Shown: positions 24,348 to 34,305, counted from the stretch's first letter. The stretch: 64,000 nt of DNA from Oceanimonas smirnovii ATCC BAA-899 (GCF_000381965.1 NZ_KB908470.1:18454-82453); one strand, 5' to 3'. The notes: generated from the sequence alone by a model not told the origin. A program made the numbers and translations.

Positions 24348-25799
24348 TCAGCGGCCAAACAGGGCGCGCACGTCGGCAGAGGGGGGCGGCGTCAGCAGAG
24401 AGCCCACCACATAGGCCAGGCCCGAGAGCGCCAGGCTCGGCACTATGGCATGCAGCCCCAGCGGCTTGATGCCAAAGTGCAGCAGCAGGCTATAGCTGAT
24501 GGCACCGGTGAGCATGGAGGCCAGCGCGCCCGTGCTGTTACCCCGCCACCAGTACAGGCCCAGCACCAGCGGCCAGAAAAAGATCGCCTGCAGGGCACCA
24601 AAGGCCATCAGGTTCAGCCAGATAATCATTTCCGGCGGACTCAGGGCGGCCCACAGCACAATCAGCCCCAGCACCAGCGTCACCAGCTTGCTGGCGCGCT
24701 TGATGGTGGCGGGGGCCGGCTGGGTTTTGCACAGGTGATTAAGATAAAGGTCTTTTACCAAAGTGGCGGCGGCCTGGATCAGCTGAGAATCAATGGTCGA
24801 CATAATGGCGGCCATGGGCCCGGCCAGAAACAGTCCGGCTACCAGCGGCGGCAGCACGGTGAGCATCAGGGTGGGCATCACCTTGTCGGGCACCGTCAGC
24901 TCGGGCACCAGCACGCGCCCAAGCGCACCGGCAAAGTGCATGCCAAACATCAGCAGGGCACCCACCACAGTGCCGATAATAATGCCTCTGTGCATGGCGG
25001 TGCTGTCTTTGTAGGCCAGGCAGCGCACCGCCGAGTGGGGCAGACCAATGACCCCAAAGCACACCAGCACCCAGAACGACAGCATAAAGCTCATGCTCAG
25101 AAAGCCGTCGGGCCCCTGCGGCTGCACCAGACCGGGATCAATGGCTTCCAGCTTGGTGAACATGGCCGCTGCGCCGCCACCGGCCTGCAGCACGCCGGCC
25201 AGCAGCACCACAGTGCCCAGCAGCATCAGCACGCCCTGCACCGCGTCGGTCACCACAACAGCGCGAAAGCCGCCCACCAGGGTATAGAGCAGCACGGCCC
25301 CGGCAAACAGCATAAGCCCGCTCTGATAAGACAATCCGGTCACGGTTTCCAGCAGCCGGGCACCGCCAATAAACTGCACCACCATGGTGGCCACAAAGGC
25401 GGCCAGCAGCCCCAGGCCGGCCAGCAGTACCACCAGCGAGTTCTGGTAGCGGGCCTGCAGCATGTCGTTAATGGTGAGTGCGTTTACCCGCCGCGCAATA
25501 TGGGCGAACTGTTTGCCCAGCACCCCCAGAGTCAGCCAGACCGTGGGCACCTGTATCATGGCCAGCAGCACCCAGCCCAGCCCCATGCGGTAGGCAGCAC
25601 CCGGGCCGCCAATAAAGGAAGAGGCCGAGGCGTAGGTGGCCACCATGGTCATGGCCAGCACAAAGCCGCCCATGGAGCGGCTGCCCAGAAAATAGTCCTG
25701 CATAAAGCCGTTTTCACTCTGGCGACGGCCCAGCCAGAGCCCCAGGCTGATCATGGCTGCCAGATAGACGAGCAGCGGAAGGGTGAGTTCGGCATTCAT
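24348..25799 (-). CDS. panF: Sodium/pantothenate symporter
   Basis: An inner-membrane importer of pantothenate, the CoA precursor, of the SSS family: 483 residues and about thirteen hydrophobic helices. The N-terminus LPLLVYLAAMISLGLWLGRR, then DYFLGSRSMGGFVLAMTMVATYASASSFIGGPGAAY and VTDAVQGVLM are typical, and AAIMSTIDSQLIQAAATLVKD holds sodium-site residues. It overlaps yhdT by 4 bp (ATGA), and prmA follows 51 bp later, the E. coli order accBC-yhdT-panF-prmA. Confidence 0.95.
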   Translation of the reverse strand: MNAELTLPLLVYLAAMISLGLWLGRRQSENGFMQDYFLGSRSMGGFVLAMTMVATYASASSFIGGPGAAYRMGLGWVLLAMIQVPTVWLTLGVLGKQFAHIARRVNALTINDMLQARYQNSLVVLLAGLGLLAAFVATMVVQFIGGARLLETVTGLSYQSGLMLFAGAVLLYTLVGGFRAVVVTDAVQGVLMLLGTVVLLAGVLQAGGGAAAMFTKLEAIDPGLVQPQGPDGFLSMSFMLSFWVLVCFGVIGLPHSAVRCLAYKDSTAMHRGIIIGTVVGALLMFGMHFAGALGRVLVPELTVPDKVMPTLMLTVLPPLVAGLFLAGPMAAIMSTIDSQLIQAAATLVKDLYLNHLCKTQPAPATIKRASKLVTLVLGLIVLWAALSPPEMIIWLNLMAFGALQAIFFWPLVLGLYWWRGNSTGALASMLTGAISYSLLLHFGIKPLGLHAIVPSLALSGLAYVVGSLLTPPPSADVRALFGR

Positions 25800-26032
25800 G
25801 AGGAGGCTTCCAGGTTTACTGCTTTAAAACACCAGCGCACCATGAGCGCACACAGCACAATAAACAGCAGCGGGTTGAACAGGCAGCTCAGCAAAAACCA
25901 CAGCGGCCAGCCGGCCAGGGTGAGTGCCGGCGGCACCAGCCAGGCACAAGCGGCCCAAAGCGCCAGATACAGCAAGGCCAGCAGCACGCTGAGCAAGGCT
26001 TCGCGCCGGGCAACAGAGACAATGGAATTCAT
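25796..26032 (-). CDS. yhdT: YhdT-family membrane protein
   Basis: A 78-residue protein of the YhdT (DUF997) family with two hydrophobic segments (LLALLYLALWAACAWLVPP and WPLWFLLSCLFNPLLFIVLCALMV) and the conserved FNPLLF. It is always beside panF and probably an accessory of the symporter; this is inferred from context. GAAGGAGCC lies 7 bases before an in-frame TTG (26035) and 10 before the ATG (26032), so the TTG could be the real start. Confidence 0.85.
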   Translation of the reverse strand: MNSIVSVARREALLSVLLALLYLALWAACAWLVPPALTLAGWPLWFLLSCLFNPLLFIVLCALMVRWCFKAVNLEASS

Positions 26033-26205
26033 CAATTGAAGGCTCCTTCAGGAAGGACCGAAGCATACCAGCGAGGGAATAAAGGGACAAACACGGGGGT
26101 CACATCAGGGCGTATGTTGTGATGAGCGCAGCGAATCGCAACACCCGGGCACCGGTGAACAGTTGGGGGGCGAACAAAGATACCGGGTCGAGGCCCGGTA
26201 TGACA

Positions 26206-26571
26206 TTACCCCTGATATTCCTCGCCGGCGGCGGCGACAAAGGCCATCTCCACCAGATAGCCGGGGTTGGCCAGTTCGGCTTTAACGCAGGCGCGGCTGG
26301 GCGCTGTGTTTTCCGGGAACCATTCATCCCAGACTTCGTTAAAGGCGGGCAGGTTGGCAAAGTCGGTAAGATAAATGGTCACAGACAGCAGCCGGCCTGT
26401 GTCGCTGCCGATTTTGGCCAGCGCTGCTTCGGCCTGTGTCATCACCTGCCGGGTCTGCTCCTGAATGCCGGCAGACAGATCGCACTCGGGCACTTCCACA
26501 AAATGGGCGATGCCGTTAAATATGGTAATGTCGGACCAGCGTTTGCAGGGGTTGATACGATGAATCTTCAT
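26206..26571 (-). CDS. RidA-family protein
   Basis: A 121-residue protein of the RidA/YjgF superfamily, trimeric enzymes that hydrolyse reactive enamine/imine intermediates from PLP enzymes. The conserved arginine lies in APSRACVKAELANPGYLVEM, and VTIYLTDFANLPAFNEVWDEWF is the family's central stretch. The end EEYQG departs from the archetypal IEA..A pattern, so it belongs to a non-archetypal subgroup and may differ in substrate. It lies between accC and yhdT, an insertion relative to E. coli. A hairpin ATACCGGG/CCCGGTAT (26180-26201) follows. Confidence 0.85.
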   Translation of the reverse strand: MKIHRINPCKRWSDITIFNGIAHFVEVPECDLSAGIQEQTRQVMTQAEAALAKIGSDTGRLLSVTIYLTDFANLPAFNEVWDEWFPENTAPSRACVKAELANPGYLVEMAFVAAAGEEYQG

Positions 26572-26618
26572 ATTGCAGTTGTCTCAGTGGGCTGAGCGCC
26601 TGGTGTAACGGTTAGACA

Positions 26619-26644
26619 AAAACGGCACCCTCGGGTGCCGTTTT
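26619..26644. terminator. Terminator of the aroQ-accBC operon
   Basis: Stem AAAACGGCACC / GGTGCCGTTTT (26619-26629 and 26634-26644) with loop CTCG. On the minus strand it is followed by TTTGTC and lies 17 bp after the accC stop. Confidence 0.9.
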
Positions 26645-26661
26645 ATCATTCCGCACAAGCC

Positions 26662-28002
26662 TTACAGGCCCAGCTTTTTCTCAAGGTAGTGGATGTTGGT
26701 TCCGCCATTGCGGAAGTTCTCATCACTCATAATTTCCTTGTGCAGCGGAATATTGGTTTTAATGCCGTCAATAACCAGCTCGTTCAGGGCGTGATTCATG
26801 CGGGCAATGGCGATATCGCGGTTTTCGCCGTAGCAGATCAGCTTGCCGATCATGGAGTCATAATAGGGCGGTACCCGGTAGCCGGCATACACGTGAGAGT
26901 CCCAGCGCACACCCAGGCCACCCGGCGAGTGGAAGCGGGTAATTTCGCCCGGGCTGGGAATAAAGGTGCGCGGGTCTTCGGCGTTAATGCGGCACTCAAT
27001 GGCATGGCCACGCACCATCACCTGCTCCTGGGTGATGGACAGGGGCAGACCGGCGGCCACACGCAGCTGTTCTTTAATCAGATCCACACCGGTGATCATC
27101 TCGGTCACCGGGTGCTCCACCTGAATACGGGTGTTCATTTCAATGAAATAGAACTCGCCGTTTTCATAGAGGAACTCAAAGGTACCGGCACCGCGGTAGC
27201 CGATGTCGACACAGGCCTTGCAGCAGCGCTCGCCAATGAACTTGCGCATTTCAGCAGTAATGCCCGGCGCCGGCGCTTCTTCCACTACCTTCTGGTGGCG
27301 GCGCTGCATGGAGCAGTCGCGCTCGGCCAGATGAATGGCGTTGCCCTGGCCGTCGGCCAAAATCTGAATTTCGATATGGCGCGGGTTTTCCAGGAATTTC
27401 TCCATATACACCATGTCGTTGCCAAAGGCAGCACCGGCCTCGGCCTTGGTCATGGCAATGGAGCTTTCCAGCTCAGACTCGGAGCGCACCACACGCATGC
27501 CGCGACCACCACCGCCACCGGCGGCCTTGATGATCACCGGATAGCCAATGCGCTTGGCAATGGTGGCGTTACGCTTGGCATCGCCGCCAATGGGGCCATC
27601 GGAGCCGGGCACACAGGGCACGCCGGCTTTTTTCATGGCTTCAATGGCAGACACCTTGTCACCCATCAGGCGAATGGTATCGCCGCGGGGGCCAATGAAG
27701 ATAAAGCCGGATTTTTCTACCTGATCGGCAAATTCGGCATTTTCTGCCAGAAAGCCGTACCCAGGGTGAATGGCCACGGCGTCGGTCACTTCGGCAGCGG
27801 CAATAATGGACGGCACGTTCAAATAAGACTGAGTGGCCTGATTGCCACCAATACAGATGGACTCGTCGGCCAGCAGCACGTGCTTGAGGTCGCGGTCGGC
27901 GGTTGAGTGAACCGCCACCGTCTTGATTCCGAGCTCCTTACAGGCGCGCAGAATGCGAAGGGCGATTTCACCGCGGTTGGCGATGACTACTTTATCAAGC
28001 AT
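26662..28002 (-). CDS. accC: Acetyl-CoA carboxylase, biotin carboxylase subunit
   Basis: AccC carboxylates biotin on AccB using ATP and bicarbonate, the first half-reaction of malonyl-CoA synthesis. Its 446 residues form an ATP-grasp enzyme: [47 protein letters not shown] (glycine-rich lid loop near residue 165), [27 protein letters not shown] (catalytic region) and the C-terminal YDSMIGKLI. It follows accB by 9 bp in aroQ-accB-accC. Confidence 0.98.
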   Translation of the reverse strand: MLDKVVIANRGEIALRILRACKELGIKTVAVHSTADRDLKHVLLADESICIGGNQATQSYLNVPSIIAAAEVTDAVAIHPGYGFLAENAEFADQVEKSGFIFIGPRGDTIRLMGDKVSAIEAMKKAGVPCVPGSDGPIGGDAKRNATIAKRIGYPVIIKAAGGGGGRGMRVVRSESELESSIAMTKAEAGAAFGNDMVYMEKFLENPRHIEIQILADGQGNAIHLAERDCSMQRRHQKVVEEAPAPGITAEMRKFIGERCCKACVDIGYRGAGTFEFLYENGEFYFIEMNTRIQVEHPVTEMITGVDLIKEQLRVAAGLPLSITQEQVMVRGHAIECRINAEDPRTFIPSPGEITRFHSPGGLGVRWDSHVYAGYRVPPYYDSMIGKLICYGENRDIAIARMNHALNELVIDGIKTNIPLHKEIMSDENFRNGGTNIHYLEKKLGL

Positions 28003-28011
28003 GGGAATTCC

Positions 28012-28467
28012 TTATTCGATGATGAACAGCGGCTCGTCGAATTCAACGGGCTGGGCGTTGTCGACCAGAATGGCCTTCACCACGCCGGCCTTGTCGGCCT
28101 CGATCTGGTTCATCATCTTCATGGCTTCAACAATGCACAGGGTGTCGCCCACATTGACGGTCTGGCCTACTTCAACGAAGTTTTTGGCACCCGGGCTGGA
28201 GGCGCGGTAGAAGGTGCCTACCATGGGAGAACGCATCACATGACCGCTCAGCTCGGCAGCCGGGGCTTCGGCAGCAGGTGCAGCCGGGGCGGCAGGAGCA
28301 GCAGCCGGGGCAGGAGCAGCCTGAAACTGCTGCGGAGCCTGCATCATCGGGGCGGGGTTACCGTAACGGCTGATGCGAACGGACTCTTCACCTTCGGCAA
28401 TTTCCAGCTCGGCAATGCCGGACTCTTCTACCAGTTCGATCAGTTTTTTGATTTTACGAATATCCAT
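28012..28467 (-). CDS. accB: Biotin carboxyl carrier protein
   Basis: The biotinylated carrier subunit of acetyl-CoA carboxylase, 151 residues. It starts [17 protein letters not shown], continues with an Ala/Pro-rich flexible linker (about residues 42-72) and ends with the biotinyl domain; Lys117 in EAMKM is the biotinylation site. I use ATG 28467, giving the standard N-terminus, rather than the longer open frame. In E. coli AccB also autoregulates the operon. Confidence 0.97.
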   Translation of the reverse strand: MDIRKIKKLIELVEESGIAELEIAEGEESVRISRYGNPAPMMQAPQQFQAAPAPAAAPAAPAAPAAEAPAAELSGHVMRSPMVGTFYRASSPGAKNFVEVGQTVNVGDTLCIVEAMKMMNQIEADKAGVVKAILVDNAQPVEFDEPLFIIE

Positions 28468-28503
28468 GGGCGTTCTCTTTAGTTTTGTTGATGCTGTTAT
28501 CAA

Positions 28504-28953
28504 TCAGCGACGAGCCAGATAGCGGGCCGCCGCCTCTAGGGCAAATTCGTAACCATCGGCACCCAGGCCGCAAATTACACCCACTGCCTTGTCTGCCAGG
28601 TAGGAGTGATGGCGGAAAGGCTCCCGGGCATGCACATTCGACAGGTGCACTTCAATGAAGGGAATATTGACTCCCAGCAGTGCATCGCGAATAGCCACGC
28701 TGGTGTGGGTAAAGGCAGCAGGATTGATAATGATAAAATCCTGCTGGCCGTCGGCCTGGTGAATGGCATCGAGCAGCAGGTGTTCCGCATTGGACTGCAC
28801 ATGGCTGAGCTCAATATTGTGCGCCGCAGCCTGCTCGGTGAGGCGGGCAACAATATCGTTCAGACTGTTATTGCCGTAAATGCCCGGTTCGCGCCGGCCC
28901 AGCAGGTTAAGGTTTGGCCCGTTGAGCAGCAGAATTCGGTATTTGTCGGCCAT
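28504..28953 (-). CDS. aroQ: 3-dehydroquinate dehydratase, type II
   Basis: The shikimate-pathway enzyme converting 3-dehydroquinate to 3-dehydroshikimate. The 149 residues fit the type II dodecameric family: [20 protein letters not shown] (active-site Arg/Tyr loop), [34 protein letters not shown] and [19 protein letters not shown] with the catalytic His. ATG 28953 is chosen because it gives the family N-terminus ([14 protein letters not shown]). It leads the aroQ-accB-accC operon, a common gammaproteobacterial arrangement. Confidence 0.97.
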   Translation of the reverse strand: MADKYRILLLNGPNLNLLGRREPGIYGNNSLNDIVARLTEQAAAHNIELSHVQSNAEHLLLDAIHQADGQQDFIIINPAAFTHTSVAIRDALLGVNIPFIEVHLSNVHAREPFRHHSYLADKAVGVICGLGADGYEFALEAAARYLARR

Positions 28954-29064
28954 TGTGCAGCAATCCTCGTCAATCTTGCGGTGTTCACCTTGATTTGAGA
29001 TGAGCCTAACGCTTTTTGCCGGTTTCAGGCAAATAAAATTATGCATTTGGGCTCGGTGCGCTCA

Positions 29065-29095
29065 ATTATAGTGATTTCACGAAAATTGGCAGCAA
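29065..29095 (-). promoter_or_regulatory. Promoter for aroQ-accB-accC
   Basis: On the minus strand a consensus -10 TATAAT (29065-29070) with TTGCTG (29090-29095) 19 bp upstream. The leader to aroQ would be about 105 bases. The spacer is longer than ideal, but the -10 is perfect and nothing better is near. Confidence 0.55.
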
Positions 29096-29232
29096 TTTAC
29101 TGGTCTAATGACCTAAGTTTTTTTGATGATGATCATGGCGGGCTGCCGCTGACGGGCATTGAAAGCGACAGCAAGCTCTGCAAACTGTTGTTGCTGCGAC
29201 AATTTGCGACAGCCGCTCAAGGCTGCCTATAA

Positions 29233-29259
29233 AAAAACGCCGCATAAAGCGGCGTTTTT
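29233..29259. terminator. Terminator of acs
   Basis: Stem AAAAACGCCGC / GCGGCGTTTTT with loop ATAAA, A/T runs on both sides, 18 bp after the acs stop on the minus strand. Confidence 0.92.
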
Positions 29260-29277
29260 GCAACGGGCAGTCTGGCC

Positions 29278-31227
29278 TTATGCGACCTTGCTGCGCTCTT
29301 CAATCAGGCGATCCACCACACCCGGATCGGCCAGAGTGGAGGTATCACCCAGAGAGTCGGTCTCGCCGGTGGCGATCTTGCGCAGAATGCGGCGCATGAT
29401 TTTGCCGGAGCGGGTCTTGGGCAGACCTTCAGCCCAGTGGATCACATCGGGCGTGGCAATAGGACCAATCTCTTTACGCACCCAGTCTTTTACTTCCTTG
29501 TGCAGCTCGGCAGACGGTACTTCACCGGCGTTGAGCGTGACATAGGCGTAAATGCCCTGGCCTTTGATGTCGTGAGGCACACCCACCACAGCGGCTTCGG
29601 CAATTTTGGGATGGGCCACCAGTGCTGACTCAATCTCAGCGGTGCCCATGCGGTGGCCGGACACGTTGAGTACGTCATCCACCCGGCCGGTGATCCAGTA
29701 GTAACCATCTTCGTCACGACGGGCACCGTCACCACTGAAGTAAGTGCCGGGGAAGGTAGAGAAATAGGTCTGCTCAAAGCGGTCATGGTCACCATAAATG
29801 GTGCGCATCTGACCTGGCCAGGAGTCCAGAATAACCAGGTTGCCGTCGGTGGCACCTTGCAGCTGGTTGCCTTCGCCGTCTACCAGGGCCGGCTGAACCC
29901 CGAAGAAAGGACGGGTAGCAGAGCCGGGCTTGAGATCGGTAGCGCCGGGCAGCGGCGTGATCAGAATGCCGCCGGTCTCGGTTTGCCACCAGGTATCTAC
30001 AATGGGGCAGCGCTCTTCGCCGATCACACGGTAATACCATTCCCATGCTTCCGGGTTAATGGGCTCACCCACTGAGCCGAGCACGCGCAGGCTGGCACGG
30101 CTGGTGCCTTCCACGGCTTCGTTGCCCTTGGCCATAAAGGCACGAATGGCGGTGGGGGCGGTATACAGAATGTTAACCTGGTGCTTGTCCACTACCTGCG
30201 CCATGCGGTTGGTCTTGGGATAGTTGGGCACCCCTTCAAACAGCAGTGTGGTGGCACCGTTAGACAGCGGGCCGTAGATCAGGTAGCTGTGACCGGTGAT
30301 CCAGCCTACATCGGCAGTACACCAGTACACATCACCCGGGTGATAGTCAAAGATGTACTTGAAGGTCATGGTGGCATACACCAGATAACCGCCGGTGGTG
30401 TGCAGTACGCCCTTGGGGGTACCGGTAGAGCCGGAGGTGTAGAGAATGAACAGCGGATCTTCGGCGTTCATTTCTACCGGCTCACAGTCGGCGCTGGCCT
30501 GGGCAGTGGCTTCGTGCCACCAGATATCACGATGATCATGCCAGGCAATGTCGCCGCCGGTGCGCTGATATACGATCACACTCTTTACAGAAGTGACGTT
30601 CGGGTTGGTGAGGGCTTCATCCACGTTGGCCTTGAGGGCCACTTTACGGCCACCACGCAGACCTTCGTCAGCGGTAATCACCACCTTGGCTTTGGAGTCA
30701 ATAATACGGCTGGCCACGGCATCGGGAGAGAAGCCGCCAAACACCACAGAGTGCACGGCACCAATGCGGGTACAGGCCAGCATGGCCACGGCAGCTTCAA
30801 CCACCATGGGCATGTAGATGCTGACCACGTCGCCCTTTTGCACGCCCTGCGCCTTGAGTACGTTGGCAAAGCGGCATACCTGCTCATGCAGTTCACGGTA
30901 GGTGACTTTTTTGTCGTCTTCGGGGCTGTCACCTTCCCAGATGATGGCAAACTCGTCGGCCTTAGTGGCCAGGTGACGGTCAATACAGTTGGCAGACAGG
31001 TTCAGGGTGCCGTCTTCAAACCATTTAATGCTGATGTGACCCGGGTCGTAGGAGGTGTTCTTGACCTTGGTGTAGGGTTTAATCCAGTCAACAAGCTTGC
31101 CCTGTGTACCCCAGAATTCGTCGGGGTTTTCAATGGACTGCTGATACATGGCCAGATAGCCGTCGTTATCCAGCAGTGCGGTCTTCGCAAACTCGGGCGT
31201 GACCGGATGAACCTTTACTTCACTCAT
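29278..31227 (-). CDS. acs: Acetyl-CoA synthetase (AMP-forming)
   Basis: Acs scavenges acetate to acetyl-CoA via acetyl-AMP, the high-affinity counterpart of the AckA-Pta pair at the window start. ATG 31227 after AAGGAGCG gives 649 residues. ANL-superfamily motifs are [12 protein letters not shown] (P-loop like, near residue 265), [32 protein letters not shown] (hinge) and the C-terminal [11 protein letters not shown], whose lysine is the site acetylated by Pat-type enzymes and restored by CobB in other bacteria. ActP and a histidine-kinase partner are absent. A CRP-like site overlaps the upstream exonuclease stop. Confidence 0.97.
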   Translation of the reverse strand: MSEVKVHPVTPEFAKTALLDNDGYLAMYQQSIENPDEFWGTQGKLVDWIKPYTKVKNTSYDPGHISIKWFEDGTLNLSANCIDRHLATKADEFAIIWEGDSPEDDKKVTYRELHEQVCRFANVLKAQGVQKGDVVSIYMPMVVEAAVAMLACTRIGAVHSVVFGGFSPDAVASRIIDSKAKVVITADEGLRGGRKVALKANVDEALTNPNVTSVKSVIVYQRTGGDIAWHDHRDIWWHEATAQASADCEPVEMNAEDPLFILYTSGSTGTPKGVLHTTGGYLVYATMTFKYIFDYHPGDVYWCTADVGWITGHSYLIYGPLSNGATTLLFEGVPNYPKTNRMAQVVDKHQVNILYTAPTAIRAFMAKGNEAVEGTSRASLRVLGSVGEPINPEAWEWYYRVIGEERCPIVDTWWQTETGGILITPLPGATDLKPGSATRPFFGVQPALVDGEGNQLQGATDGNLVILDSWPGQMRTIYGDHDRFEQTYFSTFPGTYFSGDGARRDEDGYYWITGRVDDVLNVSGHRMGTAEIESALVAHPKIAEAAVVGVPHDIKGQGIYAYVTLNAGEVPSAELHKEVKDWVRKEIGPIATPDVIHWAEGLPKTRSGKIMRRILRKIATGETDSLGDTSTLADPGVVDRLIEERSKVA

Positions 31228-31350
31228 TATTCCGCTCCTTGGTTGTAACCATTGGTTAACAAGGTGACCCAGATGGCCGTTACGCTCAATTAGACTTTCG
31301 GCTAGCCAATACGGGCACAGCCTCACGTAACATCATGATTCAGTCTGTCG

Positions 31351-31398
31351 AGTATACGGGTATGAAAGCCGCGTTCGATACCGATCAGGCTCACATTT
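31351..31398 (-). promoter_or_regulatory. Candidate CRP-activated promoter of acs
   Basis: On the minus strand AAATGTGAGCCTGATCGGTA (31379-31398) matches about 14 of 22 positions of the CRP consensus, with a full left half-site AAATGTGA. Its centre lies about 42-44 bp before the start predicted from the -10 TATACT (31351-31356). The -35 region is poor, as in class II CRP promoters. The acs gene is CRP-activated in E. coli; the link here is inference. Confidence 0.45.
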
Positions 31399-31399
31399 C

Positions 31400-32017
31400 T
31401 TAACGATTGCTTAAAGATTGTTCCGGTTGCAGTGCCAGATACATCAGGGCGGTGGTTAATGCATCACCAAAGGCAGTGTGGCGGGCCAGCAATGGCACCC
31501 TGAGGTGGGTTGCCATTTGCTCAAAACCCAGATGGGGCTCAATGTCGGGATTTTTACGCAGCTGCCGGCTGCGATAAATGTGAGCCAGTTCAAGGTGCCG
31601 GTTGGGCAGCTCAAAACCAAGGTGTTCTTTGGTGAGCCGGCTGAGCAGCGCAATATCAAAACGCACATGATAGCCCAGCAGGGGGCGGTTCTGAATAAAG
31701 CCCAGCAGCCGCTCCAGGGCCTCTTTCTGAGTCAGGCCGGCGCTCAGGTCCTGATGGCGCAGGCCATGAATACGAATGCTGTCGCCGGTGAGTCTGGGGC
31801 TGGCCTGCAGCGTCAGCTCCAGCCGTTGACTGGTGAGCACCCGCCGGCCACGAATGGGCACGGCGGCAATGGTGAGCACATCGGCACGGCGCGGATCCAG
31901 CCCGGTGGTTTCGGTGTCGATAGCAATCACCTCTTCCCCTTTATAAGCTTCAAACAGATGATGCCAGGGGCTGCCGGCAAATTTGCGCGCCAGCCACAAG
32001 CGCTTCAGCGGCAGCAT
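31400..32017 (-). CDS. DnaQ-like 3'-5' exonuclease
   Basis: A 205-residue DEDDh exonuclease related to the epsilon subunit of DNA polymerase III. ExoI is VIAIDTETTGLDPRR (Asp and Glu), ExoII GYHVRFDIALL, ExoIII RHTAFGDALTTALMYL with the catalytic His and Asp. The HGLRHQDL segment is typical. It lacks the tau-binding tail of DnaQ, so it is a stand-alone relative rather than the replicase subunit. Its ATG overlaps the stop of the upstream DUF294 gene (TAATG). This exonuclease and cNMP/CBS/DUF294 pair is commonly found near acs/actP in gammaproteobacteria; why is not known. Confidence 0.88.
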   Translation of the reverse strand: MLPLKRLWLARKFAGSPWHHLFEAYKGEEVIAIDTETTGLDPRRADVLTIAAVPIRGRRVLTSQRLELTLQASPRLTGDSIRIHGLRHQDLSAGLTQKEALERLLGFIQNRPLLGYHVRFDIALLSRLTKEHLGFELPNRHLELAHIYRSRQLRKNPDIEPHLGFEQMATHLRVPLLARHTAFGDALTTALMYLALQPEQSLSNR

Positions 32018-33807
32018 TACAGCCCCCTGATCTGAAAATGTACTTCCAGCTTTTGTTTGAACTTCTTTACCACATGCAGGGCGTGACGCAGTAAATCCCG
32101 CTGGTGGCGGGGCAGGGTGGCAGGATTGAGCCGCTGGTTCATGCCATCGCCGCCGCTGGCCAGCTGCTGCTCCAGCCTGAGCTGCCAGAACAGGATCAGT
32201 GCCGCACTCAGGTTATCGGCCTGCTCGGGCTCAAAAATATGCAGATTGGTCAGCCGGCGAATGCGTTCCAGGGTGTTGGTCTCGGTCACGCTTTGCTCCA
32301 GTGCCAGCGCGCGCACGCCCTGCACCACCGGAAAAATGCCGCCGCGTTTAATATCCAGCCCCTTGTCGGATTGCTTGATATCACCAAAAAAGGTCAGCGG
32401 GGTATGAAAGCGCAGCGCCTGGCCGGCAAATTCGCTCAGCAGCAGCTCCCGGCCTTTTACCGCCGCCAGCAGGTGTTTCTGAAACTGCCGCACCAAAGAC
32501 TCGCGGCCGGCTATAAAGTGCGGATCTGCCACTATGGCCAGCTGCATATGGCTTTCCGGGGTGTTGCGGTTCACCCAGCGGTCCAGGCACTGCTGCCAGT
32601 CGTCAAGCGGTCTTACCCAGTCGGGATTATTGACCATGACCCGGCCGGGGCAGGGCGGATAACCCAGCCGCTCCAGATAGCGGCTGAATTGTTCGGCCTG
32701 GGGCAGTACTTCGGCCGCTGAGAGATCATTATCCAGAATAAGGGCATTGTCCTGATCGGTTTTCAGTACCTGCTCGCTCCTGCCTTCACTGCCCAGCACC
32801 ATGAGTGCCAGCCGGTCGTGCAGCTCGGGAGCAAAGGCAAACTCAAAGGCCTTGCGCATCAGCTGGCTGTTCAGGCTGGCCAGCAGCTTCATGATAAAGG
32901 GCAGACGCACGCCATTGTTATGCAGGTTTTCCACCAGCATGCCAAGGGTGGCAGCCGCCTCGGCCAGCTCGTCTATGTTATCAGCCCGCAATATGCGCAG
33001 CCCCAGCACATGAGAGTGGGTGGAAAACTGGCTGAGCAGCTGAGTCATTTCCAGAATACCTGCCAGTTGCTCGCCTTCTTTTACTGCCACCCGCTCAATT
33101 TTTTTCTGCACCATCAGCATCAGGGCGTTAAACAAAAAATCGCCCTTTTGCACCGATACCAGGTTAAAGCTGGCCAGCACATGCACCAGCTCGCCGGGGG
33201 GCAGCTCATTAAGCACGGCCCCATAAAGCAGATCGGTGCCGGTGAGCATGCCAAAGCTGCCGTCATGGGCCACAATCAGCGATTCGAGGTGATGGGTTTT
33301 TAACAGCTGAGTGGCCTGAAAAATCGAGGTCTGACCGTCAATGACCATGGCCGGCTGAATATTGCTGTTGTCGATGCGGGTTAAAATAAATTCCGACAGA
33401 TTTTTACGGGGCTCGGCGGTTTGCTGGCGGCCTTTGAGATCGTGCTGAAACCAGGCGGCAAAGTCGGAGTTTTCCGTCATCAGGTTAAGAAAGGCCTGGG
33501 TAGGCAGCACAAAACACAGGGTTTCTTCCAGCGCCACATAGTCGTGGCGGCATTCGCCGTCGAACTGGCCACGAATATCAAACAAATCGTCCGTGGTGTA
33601 TTGCGCCAGTACTTCATTACGATCTTTGTGGCGCTCTTCCACCACGCCTTTAAGGATAATATGCAGGCTGTCGATTAGCTGGCCCGGCTCAAGAATGGTT
33701 TCACCTCTGCCAAAATAGGCAATATCTGTCTGATCAAGCAGATCCTGGCGCTCGTCCGGGGTCAGAGTATTAAAAGGGGGTTGCTCAAAGTTAAACTTGT
33801 CCTGCAT
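32017..33807 (-). CDS. cNMP-binding / CBS / DUF294 nucleotidyltransferase-like protein
   Basis: A 596-residue signalling protein in the cytoplasm. Residues 1-130 form a cyclic-nucleotide-binding fold (FGRGETILEPGQ...LHIILKGVVEE). Residues 150-270 hold two CBS motifs (MVIDGQTSIFQATQLLKTHHLESLIV, GMLTGTDLL). From about 310 comes the DUF294 nucleotidyltransferase domain (LMVLGSEGRSEQVLKTDQDNALIL, with GS and D-x-D residues) and the DUF294 C-terminal substrate domain. ATG 33807 follows GGAGG. Members resemble GlnD-type uridylyltransferases, so a protein- or small-molecule-modifying switch responding to cNMP and adenosyl ligands is plausible. No partner is known. Confidence 0.88.
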   Translation of the reverse strand: MQDKFNFEQPPFNTLTPDERQDLLDQTDIAYFGRGETILEPGQLIDSLHIILKGVVEERHKDRNEVLAQYTTDDLFDIRGQFDGECRHDYVALEETLCFVLPTQAFLNLMTENSDFAAWFQHDLKGRQQTAEPRKNLSEFILTRIDNSNIQPAMVIDGQTSIFQATQLLKTHHLESLIVAHDGSFGMLTGTDLLYGAVLNELPPGELVHVLASFNLVSVQKGDFLFNALMLMVQKKIERVAVKEGEQLAGILEMTQLLSQFSTHSHVLGLRILRADNIDELAEAAATLGMLVENLHNNGVRLPFIMKLLASLNSQLMRKAFEFAFAPELHDRLALMVLGSEGRSEQVLKTDQDNALILDNDLSAAEVLPQAEQFSRYLERLGYPPCPGRVMVNNPDWVRPLDDWQQCLDRWVNRNTPESHMQLAIVADPHFIAGRESLVRQFQKHLLAAVKGRELLLSEFAGQALRFHTPLTFFGDIKQSDKGLDIKRGGIFPVVQGVRALALEQSVTETNTLERIRRLTNLHIFEPEQADNLSAALILFWQLRLEQQLASGGDGMNQRLNPATLPRHQRDLLRHALHVVKKFKQKLEVHFQIRGL

Positions 33808-33873
33808 ATTGGCCTCCGTGCCGCAATCCATTGAGTATTGCAGCCGCAGATGGCTTTACCAGCCAACTTTGGT

Positions 33874-34305
33874 CTATAGCAGCAGGGTGTCGGCAAACCA
33901 GAGCACAACGGCATAGCGCAACGCCTTGCCAATAAACACCAGCAGGGTAAACAGGGCCAGCCGCACCCGCATAATGCCGGCAATAAAGGTAAGCGCGTCG
34001 CCGCCCACCGGTGCCCAGGCCAGCAGCAGTGACCAGACCCCAAAGCGCTGAAACCAGCGCTGGGCCCGATCCAGTTGTTTATCACTGACCGGAAACCAGC
34101 GTTTGTGCCGGTAGTGCAGCAGATATTTACCCAGCCACCAGTTGATCATGGAACCAAGCGTGTTGCCCACACTGGCCAGCAGCCATAGCAGCAGAGCCGC
34201 ATCGGGCTGGCGGGTGAGCACGGCGGCCAGCACCACTTCCGAATAAAAAGGCGCTATGGTGGCCGCCAGCAGACTGCTGCCAAATACCAGTAAATAATCA
34301 ATCAT
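33874..34305 (-). CDS. YqaA-family membrane protein (VTT/DedA-like)
   Basis: A 143-residue inner-membrane protein of the YqaA family, related to DedA/VTT proteins implicated in lipid flipping. It shows FYSEVVLAAVLTR (reentrant-loop acidic residue), SVGNTLGSMINWWLGKYL and LLLAWAPVGGDALTFIAGIMRVRL, the family's two half-helix motifs. The start at 34305 lies inside the end of the amidotransferase gene, so they are translationally coupled. Similar YqaA genes elsewhere are scattered; the coupling with amidoligase-type genes here is notable. Confidence 0.85.
   Translation of the reverse strand: MIDYLLVFGSSLLAATIAPFYSEVVLAAVLTRQPDAALLLWLLASVGNTLGSMINWWLGKYLLHYRHKRWFPVSDKQLDRAQRWFQRFGVWSLLLAWAPVGGDALTFIAGIMRVRLALFTLLVFIGKALRYAVVLWFADTLLL

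Noticed and set aside
24345..26039. 564-codon plus-strand open frame over panF/yhdT
   Set aside because: His/Gln-rich antisense shadow of panF and yhdT with no domain; GC-rich coding DNA often leaves the opposite strand open.
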